DNA from: JAGVSR01 sp963742405
Lineage (GTDB): Bacteria > Pseudomonadota > Alphaproteobacteria > Rhizobiales > Hyphomicrobiaceae
Length of the DNA stretch: 64,000 bases
Assembly (NCBI GenBank): GCA_963742405.1
Contig: CAVUMB010000003.1
Span: 124,001 to 188,000, forward strand
Reading direction: 5' to 3'
Positions 1 to 9,394 of the stretch are shown piece after piece; the first letter of the stretch is position 1, and every line of letters begins with the position of its first letter. The translations under genes and the position numbers were made by a program. The notes under the pieces were generated by a model. That model had not been told where the DNA came from. It did not search any database and worked only from the letters and a program-made list of their open reading frames with translations.

Positions 1-323
1 TCGATGGAGCAGGGCTTCGTAAGCGTTTCGACGCGTCCGGTCAGCTCGCTTTTGCCGCGCTGCAACTGTTCGGGGAAACCACTCATCAGGAGGATCTTCA
101 ATCCCGGTTGCTTGGCCGAGAGGGCCTTGGCCAGGGCGATGCCGTCGATGCCCGGCATGTGGACGTCGGTGACGAGGATGTCAAAGACGCCGCCGGTGTC
201 GGCATGCCCCAACGCTTCCTGGCCATCCTGTGCGACTCGAACCTCGTGCCCGCTGGAGGCAAGGACTCGTTGGAACAGTTCGCGGACGGTGCCATCATCA
301 TCCGCCAGCAGAATACGCGCCAT
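1..323 (-). CDS. Single-domain response regulator (CpdR-like), C-terminus cut by window edge
   Basis: A receiver domain with no output domain in the visible 107 residues. The sequence begins MARILLADDDGTV. It carries the acidic pair at D8/D9, the phospho-acceptor D53 in VTDVHMPG, the switch serine S81 in LLMSGF and the conserved lysine K103 in LTKP, so it should be phosphorylatable. Length and opening match CpdR-type regulators, which in Caulobacter and rhizobia control ClpXP proteolysis through the cell cycle. It lies 32 bases downstream of hpt on the same strand, a neighbourhood common in Hyphomicrobiales. About 10 to 15 C-terminal residues are expected beyond base 1. The CpdR role is inferred; another stand-alone receiver is possible. 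Confidence 0.85.
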   Translation of the reverse strand, partial: MARILLADDDGTVRELFQRVLASSGHEVRVAQDGQEALGHADTGGVFDILVTDVHMPGIDGIALAKALSAKQPGLKILLMSGFPEQLQRGKSELTGRVETLTKPCSI

Positions 324-355
324 TGCTCCCCCTCAGCCCGGTAGGCCGCAGCCAT

Positions 356-907
356 TCAATGCTTGGTGATGCGGCCGACGAACGGCAATTCGCGGTAGCG
401 ATGAGCCACGTCCATGCCGTACCCGACAACAAACTCGTCCGGACATTCGAAGGCTGCAAAATCGGCTTCTACGTCGACCGCGCGCGGCACCTGTTTTTCC
501 AGGAGCACACAGGTGCGGATCAAATTGGCGCCGCGAGCCGATAACAGGTCCTTGGCGAAAGCCAGCGTCCGCCCGCTGTCCAGCACATCGTCAACGATCA
601 GCACGTTGCGGCCCTCCACGCCGAGGTCGAGATCGCGCAGAATTTCGACGCGCCCGGATGACGTCCGGCTTTTTTTGTAGCTCGACAGGGTCAAGAAATC
701 GACTTCCGGTTCAAGGCCGACACGGTGCAAGGCACGGATCAAGTCGGCTGCGAAGACGAAACTGCCTTTCAGAATTGCCACGATCAGCATGTTCTTCAGG
801 CCAGCCGACTTCACTTCCAGTGCCAGCTCTTCGAGCCGGCGTGCGATCTCTTCGTCCGAATAGACGATCTCCACGCCGCTGTCGGTGGTGGTTGCCTCAG
901 CCGTCAT
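356..907 (-). CDS. hpt: Hypoxanthine phosphoribosyltransferase
   Basis: Purine salvage enzyme joining hypoxanthine or guanine to PRPP in the cytoplasm. The 183-aa product is the usual family length. The PRPP-binding loop is at residues 101-115 (NVLIVDDVLDSGRTL), with an upstream ILKGSF segment near residue 45 and a C-terminal VGYGMDV segment near the purine-binding site. It is transcribed away from ftsE and is followed closely by the response regulator. The 210-base gap to ftsE must hold both divergent promoters, but I see no clear consensus pair there. Confidence 0.95.
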   Translation of the reverse strand: MTAEATTTDSGVEIVYSDEEIARRLEELALEVKSAGLKNMLIVAILKGSFVFAADLIRALHRVGLEPEVDFLTLSSYKKSRTSSGRVEILRDLDLGVEGRNVLIVDDVLDSGRTLAFAKDLLSARGANLIRTCVLLEKQVPRAVDVEADFAAFECPDEFVVGYGMDVAHRYRELPFVGRITKH

Positions 908-1117
908 GCCCGGCCCTTTCCATTGCCTAAACTTTTGATTCGACTATGTAGGTATCGGGGCGTTGCCTGCAATGTTCAAGCGTCACCAAGGCAAATCGCC
1001 GCCGCATAAGACGCGCACACGACGCCGCCACAATCGTAAATGATTGATCATCCGGGAGCTTTAGCGGCATAAGTCGCTGCCTCCGGCGACAGGACCATAC
1101 TTGGCGGGAACTCACAC

Positions 1118-1774
1118 GTGATCCGGCTGACGAACGTTGCGCTCAACTATGATCGCGGACCAGATGTGCTCGCCGAAGTGAACGTCGAGCTGAAACCCGG
1201 CTCGTTTCACTTCCTTCACGGCGCCTCGGGTGCCGGCAAGTCGTCTTTGCTGCGGCTGCTGTTCATGTCGATCCACCCCACCCGTGGCCGAATTGAGATG
1301 TTTGGCCAAGATATCAGTCGCGTCACTCCCTCGAAGCGCGCGCAGCTGCGGCGGCGTATCGGCATCGTATTCCAGGATTTCCGTCTTCTCGATCATCTGA
1401 CGACCTGGGAAAATGTTGCGTTGCCGCTGCGCGTCGTCGGCAAACACATCGATGACTACCGCGAGGACGTGACGGACCTGCTACAGTGGGTTGGACTCGG
1501 TGATCGCATGCACGCGTATCCCTCGGTTCTGTCGGGAGGTGAAAAGCAGCGGGCGGCCATCGCGCGTGCCGTGATCGGCAAACCGGAGGTGCTTCTGGCC
1601 GACGAGCCGACCGGTAACGTCGATCCGCAGATGGCGCGCCGGTTGTTGCGTCTTTTCATCGAACTCAACCGTCTCGGGACCTCCGTCGTCATCGCAACCC
1701 ACGATCATCAACTCATGCGGCAATTCAAAGCGCCGCGCTTGGAACTTCATAACGGTCATGTCCGGATCATATGA
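1118..1774 (+). CDS. ftsE: Cell division ATP-binding protein FtsE
   Basis: Cytoplasmic ATPase of the FtsEX complex, which works at the septum and activates peptidoglycan hydrolysis. The 218-aa protein has Walker A GASGAGKSS (residues 35-43), a Q-loop IVFQDFRLL (83-91), signature LSGGEKQR (138-145) and Walker B LLADEPTGN (159-167). The start is GTG, and the first residues align with other FtsE proteins. It overlaps ftsX by 17 bases, which implies translational coupling and 1:1 expression. Confidence 0.95.
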   Translation: MIRLTNVALNYDRGPDVLAEVNVELKPGSFHFLHGASGAGKSSLLRLLFMSIHPTRGRIEMFGQDISRVTPSKRAQLRRRIGIVFQDFRLLDHLTTWENVALPLRVVGKHIDDYREDVTDLLQWVGLGDRMHAYPSVLSGGEKQRAAIARAVIGKPEVLLADEPTGNVDPQMARRLLRLFIELNRLGTSVVIATHDHQLMRQFKAPRLELHNGHVRII

Positions 1775-2885
1775 CAAGATGCCGGGTCGTCCGCTGCCGC
1801 AGGGTGCCTATCCCGCGGAGCCGACCTATTTTGATGAGGATCCGACCACCGGTCCGGCGCCTGGGCGGACCTATCCGGCAACCGCTGACGATCGTGGCTA
1901 CGGCGTTTATCCCGAAACACCTGTGCCGCGGCTTGAACCTGATGTTCGGCCGGGCCCTGCCGAACCCGCTCGACGTGGAAAGCCGCAGGTCAATGCGCCG
2001 ATTGTTCCGGCTGGCTCGGTTACCGGCCGCTCCCTCACTCTTGTTATCGCGATTATGTGTTTTCTCGCCTGCCTGACAGCCGGCGCCGTGTACATGATCA
2101 ACCAGTCGGCGGATGCTTGGCTCAAGGATCTTTCGAGCGAAGTCACCGTGCAGGTGGCTCCGCGCGATGGTGTCGATACCGAGACGACGCTGCGGGATGT
2201 TGCTGCGTTGATTGGTCAAATCCCAGGCGTGAGCGGAACGCGAATCCTCTCGCTCGACGATTCCACGGCGCTCCTGGAACCCTGGCTTGGCAAGTCCGAT
2301 GCCCTGAAGGCGCTGCCGGTGCCGCGCCTCATCGCGGTCAATATCAGCCGTGACAGCGGTGCCGATCTCGTGGCTGTGAGTAAAGTGCTCACGGACAAAT
2401 TCGAAGGCGTCACACTCGATGATCACAGGCAGTGGCAACGTCAGATAAGAACCGTCACGCGGTCGCTCGCGCTCGGCGGTATTGCCATCCTGGCGCTGGT
2501 TGCCGCGGCCACGACGGCGATCATTGTTTCGGCGACCAAAAGTTCTATGGCCTCGAACCGGGAGATCGTCGAGGTCCTGCATTTCGTGGGCGCCAACGAC
2601 CGTTTCATTTCGCGCGAATTCGAGAAGCATTTCCTGCGTCTGGGTATTCGCGCCGGCTGCGTCGGGGCAGCGCTCGCGGCGTTCGTATTCATCACCATGC
2701 CGATCGTCCTTGAAATTCTAGGCGGCGGCCCGGTCATGATGGCCGAGATGCACCGCTTGATTGGTAGCGGAAGCCTCGACATGGCGGGCTTTGTGCTGCT
2801 GGGCATCGTGGTCGTTATCATTTCGGCCCTCTGCATGCTGACCAGCCGACTTGGCGTTTACAGCATCCTCAATGCCAAGCGTTAA
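1758..2885 (+). CDS. ftsX: Cell division protein FtsX (ABC permease)
   Basis: Membrane partner of FtsE. The 375-aa product has an unusually Pro/Gly-rich cytoplasmic N-terminal region of about 85 residues, then a first membrane segment (about 91-113), a roughly 110-residue extracytoplasmic domain that would contact periplasmic hydrolase activators, and three further hydrophobic segments near 235-257, 295-318 and 340-362. This 1+3 topology is typical of FtsX. The ATG lies inside the end of ftsE. Long Pro-rich N-termini are common in alphaproteobacterial FtsX, so I do not treat it as a fusion. Confidence 0.93.
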   Translation: MSGSYDKMPGRPLPQGAYPAEPTYFDEDPTTGPAPGRTYPATADDRGYGVYPETPVPRLEPDVRPGPAEPARRGKPQVNAPIVPAGSVTGRSLTLVIAIMCFLACLTAGAVYMINQSADAWLKDLSSEVTVQVAPRDGVDTETTLRDVAALIGQIPGVSGTRILSLDDSTALLEPWLGKSDALKALPVPRLIAVNISRDSGADLVAVSKVLTDKFEGVTLDDHRQWQRQIRTVTRSLALGGIAILALVAAATTAIIVSATKSSMASNREIVEVLHFVGANDRFISREFEKHFLRLGIRAGCVGAALAAFVFITMPIVLEILGGGPVMMAEMHRLIGSGSLDMAGFVLLGIVVVIISALCMLTSRLGVYSILNAKR

Positions 2886-3065
2886 GCTTCGTCTCGAACA
2901 CGGATGGGTCAATTTCCGCCATCTTTCAGTGCTTTTATGAGCAACTAGAGATGCTTCGGCGCGGTCCAAATTTGCCGTCACAGCCGTAGCCAAATCGGCT
3001 AGTTTACGAGCAGGGCTGATGGAGCCTAACGGAGATGGCGGCGCTGGCCGGCGCCTGATGGGTCC

Positions 3066-3713
3066 ATGTCACGATTTGGAAAAGCGTTGGCTGTGTTGGC
3101 AGCGCTGGTTCTTTGGACCGGCGCCCTGGGTTTTGTCCTTTTTGCCGCCAATGTTATGCGCGCACCGGTCGCCGCCATTGAAAAGGCCGATGCCATCGTC
3201 GTGCTGACCGGGGGCCAATCGCGGATCAAGGAGGGTGCCCGGCTCCTCAAAGACGGATTCGGTGGGCGGCTTTTGATTTCTGGGGTGAATGCGCAGACTG
3301 GCCAACGCGATCTCGTCCGGCTTTCGGGGCTCGACAATCGGACATTCAACTGCTGCGTTGATCTGGGCTACACCGCGCTCAACACCATCGGCAATGCGTC
3401 CGAGACGCAGACGTGGGCTCGAGAGCACCGCTATCGCTCATTGATCGTTGTGACCTCGAATTATCACATGCCGCGCACGCTGGTTGAGTTGTCCCGCACG
3501 CTGCCGAATGTTCGGCTTATCCCGCATACCGTCACGCCGACGGCGTTCGATACGGAAGCATGGTGGCTGTCGCCGGTCACGATGCGGAATCTGGTTGCAG
3601 AGTATGTCAAGTTCCTGCCTTCTGCGGCCCGTTTCGCCTTACATCGCGCGGTGATGCCGTTCGATAGCGGGGCGGTCGCGACTGCCAACGGCGGCGATGG
3701 CTCCAGAACCTGA
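3066..3713 (+). CDS. YdcF/DUF218-family membrane-anchored protein
   Basis: A 215-aa protein with one N-terminal membrane segment (about residues 7-30) and a soluble domain opening with DAIVVLTGG, the nucleotide-fold-like start of the DUF218 (YdcF/SanA/ElyC) family. A second family block, VVTSNYHMPRTLVEL, is near residue 138. E. coli relatives affect envelope integrity and lipid-carrier metabolism; no enzymatic reaction is firmly established for this subgroup. It sits between ftsEX and plsC, so an envelope role is reasonable but inferred. Confidence 0.85.
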   Translation: MSRFGKALAVLAALVLWTGALGFVLFAANVMRAPVAAIEKADAIVVLTGGQSRIKEGARLLKDGFGGRLLISGVNAQTGQRDLVRLSGLDNRTFNCCVDLGYTALNTIGNASETQTWAREHRYRSLIVVTSNYHMPRTLVELSRTLPNVRLIPHTVTPTAFDTEAWWLSPVTMRNLVAEYVKFLPSAARFALHRAVMPFDSGAVATANGGDGSRT

Positions 3714-3748
3714 CGGCCGCGCCGCAACGGCCAATTTGCGGACCTTTC

Positions 3749-4459
3749 ATGCTGCGCTCCCTCATTTTTGCCGCTGCGTTCTACCTCGTCACGGGCTTCA
3801 TGCTGATCGGCTTGTCGTGGCTTCTGTTGGCGCCGCGCAGCTGGGCGATGGCCGGATTGAAACTGCACGCCCGCATCGTGCTGTGGCTGCTGGAAAGGAT
3901 CGTCGGCACCAAAATGGAGGTGCGGGGCCGGGAGAATTTGCCACCGGGGCCTGTTCTCATCGTGGCCAAGCATCAGTCGACCTGGGACACCTTCGCGCTC
4001 ATTCCGCTCTTTGCCGATCCGGCCGTCGTTCTCAAAGACGAACTCAAATGGATCCCGTTCTACGGCTGGTTCTGCGTCAAGTTCCGGCACATCCTCGTGC
4101 GTCGCGATAAGGCCGCCGTGGCGTTGAAAACGCTGGTCGCGGACGCAAAAAATCGCGTGGCTGACGGCCGCCAGATCCTGATTTTCCCAGAAGGCACGCG
4201 CATGGCGCCGGGTGCCGAGCCCGATTACAAGCCGGGTTTCGTGGCGCTGTACGACGCCCTTGGCGTACCTGCGGTTCCTCTGGCGTTAAATTCAGGTCAG
4301 TTCTGGCCTCGGCGTCAGTTGAAACGTTACCCCGGCACGATCGTCGTTTCGATCTTGCCGCCAGTGCCGCCCGGCCTGCCGCGCAAGATCGCCAAGCAAC
4401 GTATCGAAGCTGCGATTGAAACAGAGAGCCGGGCGTTGAGCTCGGAAGCGGAAGTGTAA
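3749..4459 (+). CDS. plsC: 1-acyl-sn-glycerol-3-phosphate acyltransferase
   Basis: Inner-membrane acyltransferase that converts lysophosphatidate to phosphatidate in phospholipid synthesis. The 236-aa product has an N-terminal hydrophobic segment, the catalytic H-x4-D box in KHQSTWD (near residue 74) and the substrate-binding FPEGTR block (near residue 151). It begins 35 bases after the YdcF-family gene and probably shares its transcript. The HxxxxD box has K where many family members have N, which is common in alphaproteobacteria. Confidence 0.92.
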   Translation: MLRSLIFAAAFYLVTGFMLIGLSWLLLAPRSWAMAGLKLHARIVLWLLERIVGTKMEVRGRENLPPGPVLIVAKHQSTWDTFALIPLFADPAVVLKDELKWIPFYGWFCVKFRHILVRRDKAAVALKTLVADAKNRVADGRQILIFPEGTRMAPGAEPDYKPGFVALYDALGVPAVPLALNSGQFWPRRQLKRYPGTIVVSILPPVPPGLPRKIAKQRIEAAIETESRALSSEAEV

Positions 4460-4548
4460 CTATGGTCAGGATTTTTTCCGTTTATGTAACTCGCCATCGG
4501 CAAAGTGACACTATTGAGAACATAACAAAAACAATAGCGGAACATTTA

Positions 4549-4577
4549 TTGACAATTAAGTCATGACGTGTTAGCTC
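4549..4577 (+). promoter_or_regulatory. Candidate sigma-70 promoter of the ribonucleotide reductase gene
   Basis: A perfect TTGACA at 4549-4554 is followed after 17 bases by a weak -10 (TAGCTC, 4572-4577), inside an A+T-rich gap of 182 bases. It lies about 65 bases before the start codon. I looked for a cobalamin riboswitch and an NrdR-type palindrome and saw neither. Confidence 0.3.
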
Positions 4578-4641
4578 TATGCTTCCTTTTTCATAAGGTT
4601 TGGTCGAGGGTTAAGACCTCCGGCTCCTGAGTATCTGAGCG

Positions 4642-7020
4642 ATGCAAGAGCGTAATCGATTTTTGGCCCCTGTCTCGCGTGGGATCTGGGAGCAGAAGTA
4701 CCGCTTCAAAGTGCCAGCCGGCGCGGCGACAGCGGTGCCGAGTGACGTGGATCTTGCGGCCACCTTCGAGCGCGTGGCGGTCGCGGCAGCCAAAGTGGAA
4801 CACGGTAAAAAGGCGCGCGGGGTCTGGGCGACGCGGTTTTTTGACGCCATTTCAGATTTCGGGTTTTTGCCCGCCGGCCGCATCCTGGCGGGGGCAGGAA
4901 CAGGACGCGAGGTCACCCTTTTCAACTGTTTCGTCATGGGCCGGATCGAGGACGATCTTGCCGCTATCTTCGACAACGTCAAAGAGGCCGCTCTGACGAT
5001 GCAGCAAGGCGGCGGCATCGGTCACGATTTCTCGACCCTGCGTCCGCGGGGGGCGCTTGTCCATAGCATCGGCGCGGATGCCTCCGGGCCGGTCAGTTTT
5101 ATGGATGTGTGGGATGCGATGTGCCGCACGATCATGTCGGCTGGTGCGCGGCGTGGAGCCATGATGGCGACACTGCGTTGCGATCATCCCGACATCGAGA
5201 CCTTCATCGATGTAAAGTCGGACGCGTCGCGGCTACGCAATTTCAACCTGTCGGTTCTGGTCACCGATGCCTTCATGGACGCGGTCGATCGGGATGCGCC
5301 GTGGCCGCTTATCTTTGCAGGTAAGGTCTATCGCGAGGTTGCCGCGCGCGGGTTGTGGGAACGCTTGATGCGGGCCACCTTCGATTACGCAGAACCGGGC
5401 GTCATCTTCATCGATCGTGTCAACCGGCAGAACAATCTCGGCTATCTGGAAAGCATTCACGCCACCAACCCGTGCGGTGAGCAGCCGTTGCCGCCCTATG
5501 GGGCCTGCTTGCTCGGTTCGGTCAACCTGACGCAATTCGTGACGCGCGCGTTTGCTTCTGACGCGTCGCTCGACATCGCCGCCTTGGAAGAACGGACGCG
5601 CACGGCCGCGCGCTTGCTCGATAACATCATCGATGTTTCCGGCTATCCACTCGCCGCGCAGCGTCGTGAAGCGAAAGCCAAGCGCCGCATCGGTCTTGGG
5701 ATTACGGGACTTGCCGATGCTCTGATTATGCTGGGGGTTCGCTACGGGTCGGATCGCGCCGTGAAGCTGGCCGGAGATTGGATGGCGGCGATTTCGCGCG
5801 CGGCCTATATAGCCAGTGCCGAACTGGCCCGTGAAAAGGGGGCTTTTCCGCTGTTCGATGCCGCTCGCTATCTCGAACGGCCTCATATTGCAGCGCTCGA
5901 TGGGGATGTTCGAAAAGCGATTGGCAAGCACGGCATTCGCAACGGTTGCGTAACATCGATTGCGCCGACCGGGACCATTTCTCTCTTTGCCGGCAACGTG
6001 TCGAGCGGGATCGAACCGGTGTTCGACTTTCGCATGCATCGGCGCATGCTCGATTCTTCCGGCGCGGCGAGGGACGAGCTGCTCGAAGATTTCGCCTATT
6101 CTCTTTACCGGCAGGGCGGCGGCGACGTCTCGGCGCTGCCGGACGCCTTTGTCTCAAGCGCCAATCTAACTCCGGGCGAACACCTGCGGATGCAAGCGGC
6201 CGTGCAGCAGCACGTGGACAGTTCGATTTCAAAGACGATCAACTGTCCTGCCGATATCTCCTTTGAAACATTCATGTCGATTTATCGCGAGGCTTACGTT
6301 CTCGGGCTCAAGGGCTGCACCACCTATCGTCCCAACGCGGTGACCGGTGCGGTTCTGTCGCCAGTGACCGTGGCGCGCCCGGAGGCAGTTCCAACGTCAG
6401 CCGCCGTTCCCGTCGAATCCGTCCCGGCCGCTTCTACCGCGCGGTCGATATCGGGCGATGTTGTCTATCTCTCAAAACCGCTCGAGCGCGCCCCGGTTTT
6501 ATCCGGCGCGACCTACAAGCTGCGCTGGCCCGACAGTGACCATGCGCTCTACATCACCATCAATGACATCGAAACGGAGGGGGGCGATCCGGGTCAGCCG
6601 GCGCGCAAGCGGCCGTTTGAAATATTTATCAATACGCGCAACCTCGAGCACTACGCGTGGACCGTGGCGTTGACCCGGATGATCAGCGCCGTTTTCCGCC
6701 GCGGTGGCGACGTGGCGTTCGTCGCCGAGGAACTCAAAGCTGTTTTTGATCCCCAGGGCGGCCGCTTCATCGGCGGGCGCTATGTGCCGAGCCTGCTGGC
6801 TGCGATCGGTGATGTCATTGAAACGCATCTGCGGAGCATCGGCTTTCTCGCCCCGTCCAATTCCGATTCGAATGGTCTGGCGATCCCGCCCGCGAGAGAG
6901 GCAGAAGATGCCCGAAAAGTGGCAGGCGGGCGGGTGTGTCAGCGGTGCGGTCACGCGACGCTTATTCACCGGGAAGGCTGCTGGGATTGTTCAAACTGCG
7001 GATTTTCCCGTTGCAACTAG
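4642..7020 (+). CDS. nrdJ: Adenosylcobalamin-dependent (class II) ribonucleotide reductase
   Basis: Makes deoxyribonucleotides with adenosylcobalamin instead of an iron-tyrosyl radical, so it works with or without oxygen. In this 792-aa protein, a redox cysteine lies near residue 96 (TLFNCFVMG) and the active-site NPCGE is at 276-280, followed by ACLLGSVNL. A TSCPD-type domain spans about 625-740. The end carries a zinc-ribbon-like set CQRC...CWDC...C from residue 766. There is no N-terminal ATP-cone, and the protein is of the short class II type, not the roughly 1200-aa form of many rhizobia. It stands alone with no nrdAB nearby. Confidence 0.93.
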   Translation: MQERNRFLAPVSRGIWEQKYRFKVPAGAATAVPSDVDLAATFERVAVAAAKVEHGKKARGVWATRFFDAISDFGFLPAGRILAGAGTGREVTLFNCFVMGRIEDDLAAIFDNVKEAALTMQQGGGIGHDFSTLRPRGALVHSIGADASGPVSFMDVWDAMCRTIMSAGARRGAMMATLRCDHPDIETFIDVKSDASRLRNFNLSVLVTDAFMDAVDRDAPWPLIFAGKVYREVAARGLWERLMRATFDYAEPGVIFIDRVNRQNNLGYLESIHATNPCGEQPLPPYGACLLGSVNLTQFVTRAFASDASLDIAALEERTRTAARLLDNIIDVSGYPLAAQRREAKAKRRIGLGITGLADALIMLGVRYGSDRAVKLAGDWMAAISRAAYIASAELAREKGAFPLFDAARYLERPHIAALDGDVRKAIGKHGIRNGCVTSIAPTGTISLFAGNVSSGIEPVFDFRMHRRMLDSSGAARDELLEDFAYSLYRQGGGDVSALPDAFVSSANLTPGEHLRMQAAVQQHVDSSISKTINCPADISFETFMSIYREAYVLGLKGCTTYRPNAVTGAVLSPVTVARPEAVPTSAAVPVESVPAASTARSISGDVVYLSKPLERAPVLSGATYKLRWPDSDHALYITINDIETEGGDPGQPARKRPFEIFINTRNLEHYAWTVALTRMISAVFRRGGDVAFVAEELKAVFDPQGGRFIGGRYVPSLLAAIGDVIETHLRSIGFLAPSNSDSNGLAIPPAREAEDARKVAGGRVCQRCGHATLIHREGCWDCSNCGFSRCN

Positions 7021-7250
7021 GGGTTAAGTCCGATTTCACGAAGTTCAGCCTAAGCGGCGGGCGATCGGAAACGTCGAGCGTTTTATCCAAGCACACGCGC
7101 TAACCGGTCGTTCACCCTGCCACAATATCTCAATGGTGGAGCCACACTTCATCCAGACTTTTGGGCGAATATCCGCGTCATGGATCACGTGGCGTTACGC
7201 GTGGCGTCACGGGCCGGTCAACGGCCGGGTTCGGATAGCGGCAGGGCAGC

Positions 7251-7688
7251 ATGGCAGCTCAGATCATATCTCTCGCAGAGTACAAGTCGGGTCGTGCCGT
7301 TGCGCACGCACTTCGCGGCGAACAGGCTTTTCTCGATGGCGCCGCCGATCTGGCGCAGCGCTTCCACTTCTGGAGCGGTGCTTCGGGCCGACGCTACGTG
7401 CACACCATCTATAGCCTCGTCGATTGTCCGGCGGTACCGGCCGGCAATTACATCCTCGTGCATCGTGACGCGGAAGGCCGCCGCCTCGTGCTGGCCATCG
7501 GGCGTGTCGGCAATACCGCCGCTTCGTTGAACCTCGCCGAAATCCGTCGTCGCGGAGCCGAACTTGGCGCCAACGAAGTGCACGTTCATCTCTTGGCGCC
7601 AAACGCGAAGCTCAGCCGCATCATTGAAACAGATCTGCGCTCTGGTCAGTGCACCGGCATCATCGCGGACGTCGCTGCGGGCATGTGA
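7251..7688 (+). CDS. Conserved hypothetical protein
   Basis: A 145-aa soluble protein of unknown function. It opens MAAQIISLAEYKSGR and contains YVHTIYSLVDCPAVPAGNY (53-71), which looks like a compact alpha/beta fold. There are no membrane segments, signal peptide or recognised catalytic motif. A purine-rich stretch (GGCAGGG) before the ATG supports this start. It is a single-gene unit closed by a good intrinsic terminator 27 bases downstream. Codon usage and normal G+C suggest a real, resident gene. I recognise the style as an alphaproteobacterial conserved hypothetical but cannot name a family. Confidence 0.75.
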   Translation: MAAQIISLAEYKSGRAVAHALRGEQAFLDGAADLAQRFHFWSGASGRRYVHTIYSLVDCPAVPAGNYILVHRDAEGRRLVLAIGRVGNTAASLNLAEIRRRGAELGANEVHVHLLAPNAKLSRIIETDLRSGQCTGIIADVAAGM

Positions 7689-7714
7689 GCGCTTGTGATT
7701 CGTCCACGCCCATC

Positions 7715-7743
7715 AACGGCAGCCCTCGGGCTGCCGTTTTGCT
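7715..7743 (+). terminator. Intrinsic terminator after the 7251-7688 gene
   Basis: Eight-base perfect stem AACGGCAG/CTGCCGTT (7715-7722 with 7731-7738), extended by a CCC/GGG pairing in the apex, then a T-rich tail. Confidence 0.8.
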
Positions 7744-7747
7744 TTGA

Positions 7748-8437
7748 TCACGGGTTGAGCCGCCTGCGGTAGGCGAAGGCATGACGGCGGTCGTGGCGTA
7801 CAGCGCTCCGTATCGCGCGCGGGCGCGAGGCGAACGCTCGGTGGCGTGCTTCCAGATTTCGCGGCGACGCGGTGCATCCAAATGAACCGCCTGTACGAGT
7901 GGTGACAGCGAGCCGTTCTAGATCGGGTTGACGGATGGAGAGTTCGCGTAACTTGGACAGGGTTGCAACAAAGTAGGCGAGATTGCTGCCCGCCTTGCCT
8001 CGTGCCGCGCGGATGATCGCAGATGTGCGGGCCATCGAGATGTCGGTGCCGGCAAAACTGGGATGCCCGGTTTCTGCGATGTAGGTCAGCACGTCCGTTT
8101 GAATCGGGCCTTGTTCGCTGTCGATCTCAGCCGTCAGTATAGCCTCGCGGTAGACGCCGTAAATCAACTCGCGCGCATGCAGATATGACCGCACAGCAGA
8201 TGCGTCGGCGTCGGCGACGCGGAAAGCCACGCCCTGACACGTTCCCCCGCGTGCCAGCCCGAGAACCAGACCTGGCCGTTCGGGCGTTCCGCGGTAATGG
8301 AGTGAGTAAATGCAGAAGGACCGGTGATAGCCAAAGAGGCGGGCGCGGCGCATCTCGACGAAAGCAAAGCCCGGCTGCCACATGAGAGAGCCATATCCGA
8401 AAACCCAGAGGGTCCGCGTGTCTGGCGAGCCGCTCAC
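7748..8437 (-). CDS. ChaC-family gamma-glutamylcyclotransferase
   Basis: Degrades glutathione to 5-oxoproline and Cys-Gly. The FGYGSLMW substrate-binding loop is at residues 13-20, and the later ARELIYGVYRE segment carries the acidic residue expected of ChaC enzymes. The family core ends near residue 175 (SIRQPDLERL). The last 55 or so residues are Arg-rich and unlike the family, which may reflect another one-base error near 7900-7920. The ATG overlaps the tyrA stop by four bases, making it the last gene of a hisC-tyrA-chaC unit. This coupling to aromatic/histidine synthesis has no obvious metabolic reason. Confidence 0.82.
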   Translation of the reverse strand: MSGSPDTRTLWVFGYGSLMWQPGFAFVEMRRARLFGYHRSFCIYSLHYRGTPERPGLVLGLARGGTCQGVAFRVADADASAVRSYLHARELIYGVYREAILTAEIDSEQGPIQTDVLTYIAETGHPSFAGTDISMARTSAIIRAARGKAGSNLAYFVATLSKLRELSIRQPDLERLAVTTRTGGSFGCTASPRNLEARHRAFASRPRAIRSAVRHDRRHAFAYRRRLNP

Positions 8438-9394
8438 GCCTTGTCGGCTCCGGCCTTGAGACCCGCAGGGGCGGGTGTTCGGCCAAAGTTCGGGGCGGGC
8501 GTATCTTGCCCGGCCTGGATCACGCCGCGGCGCACCGTGCGCGCATCTGAGAACAACTTGTGCAGTGTTTCGCCGTCGCCAAATCGGATCGCGCGTTGCA
8601 GCGTGGCCAAATCTTCGCTGAAGCGTCCGAGCATCTCCAGAACCGCGTCCTTGTTATTGAGGAAGACGTCGCGCCACATGACCGGGTCCGACGCGGCAAT
8701 ACGCGTGAAATCGCGGAAACCGCCGGCCGAGAATTTAATGACTTCGCTGTCTGTCACGCGCTCCAGATGTGCAGCGGTATTGACAATATTGAAGGCAATG
8801 AGATGTGGCAGATGCGAGGTGATTGCGAGGACGAGATCGTGATGGTCGGGCGCCATGATCTCGACGTTGGAGCCAAGTTTTTCCCAGAATGACTTCAGTT
8901 TTTCGATTGCCGTGATCTCGGTTCCGGCTTCCGGCGTCAGGATGCACCAACGCCCGTCGAACAGTTCGGCAAAGCCCGAACTCGGGCCCCGATTGTTCAG
9001 TGCCCGCAATCGGATGGCCGGCGACAAAGTGCACGCCTGACGGCACATGCGGCGCCACATCGCGAACGATCGAACCCTTGACCGAGCCGACATCCGTGAG
9101 AATTGCACCCGGCTTCAGCACGGGTGCGATCTCTTTTGCAATGGGTCCGCATAAACCGACCGGCACGCACAGGATCACGAGATCGGCGCCGCTAGCTGCG
9201 TCACGCGCGGTCTCGTAGCCCTGATCAATGATTCCGAGTTGCAGTGCGGTTGCGATCGTTTGAGGAGTGCGCGCCGACCCGACAATCGATTTAGCGAGAT
9301 TTGCGCGGCGGGCCGCGTGACTGATCGAGGATCCGATGAGACCAATGCCGATCAGCGCGATGCGCTCGAATAAGGGGGGCGCCGTATCGGCCAT
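8434..9394 (-). CDS. tyrA: Prephenate/arogenate (cyclohexadienyl) dehydrogenase, one frameshift as sequenced
   Basis: NAD(P)-dependent step of tyrosine synthesis. The N-terminal part (start 9394) begins MADTAPPLFERIALIGIG, a Rossmann GxGxxG fold, and runs to GHPIAGTEQSGPE. The helical C-terminal dimerisation half (from SGFAELFDGRW on) is in another frame. One extra T in GAGTTCGGGC (plus strand about 8978-8980) accounts for the break; removing it gives a continuous protein of about 319 aa. The start codon shares one base with the hisC stop (TGATG), implying translational coupling. Probably intact in the organism. Confidence 0.88.

Noticed and set aside
4460..4641. Cobalamin riboswitch or LexA box before the ribonucleotide reductase
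   Set aside because: No B12-box-like sequence; two GAAC motifs are present but at the wrong spacing for the alphaproteobacterial SOS box.
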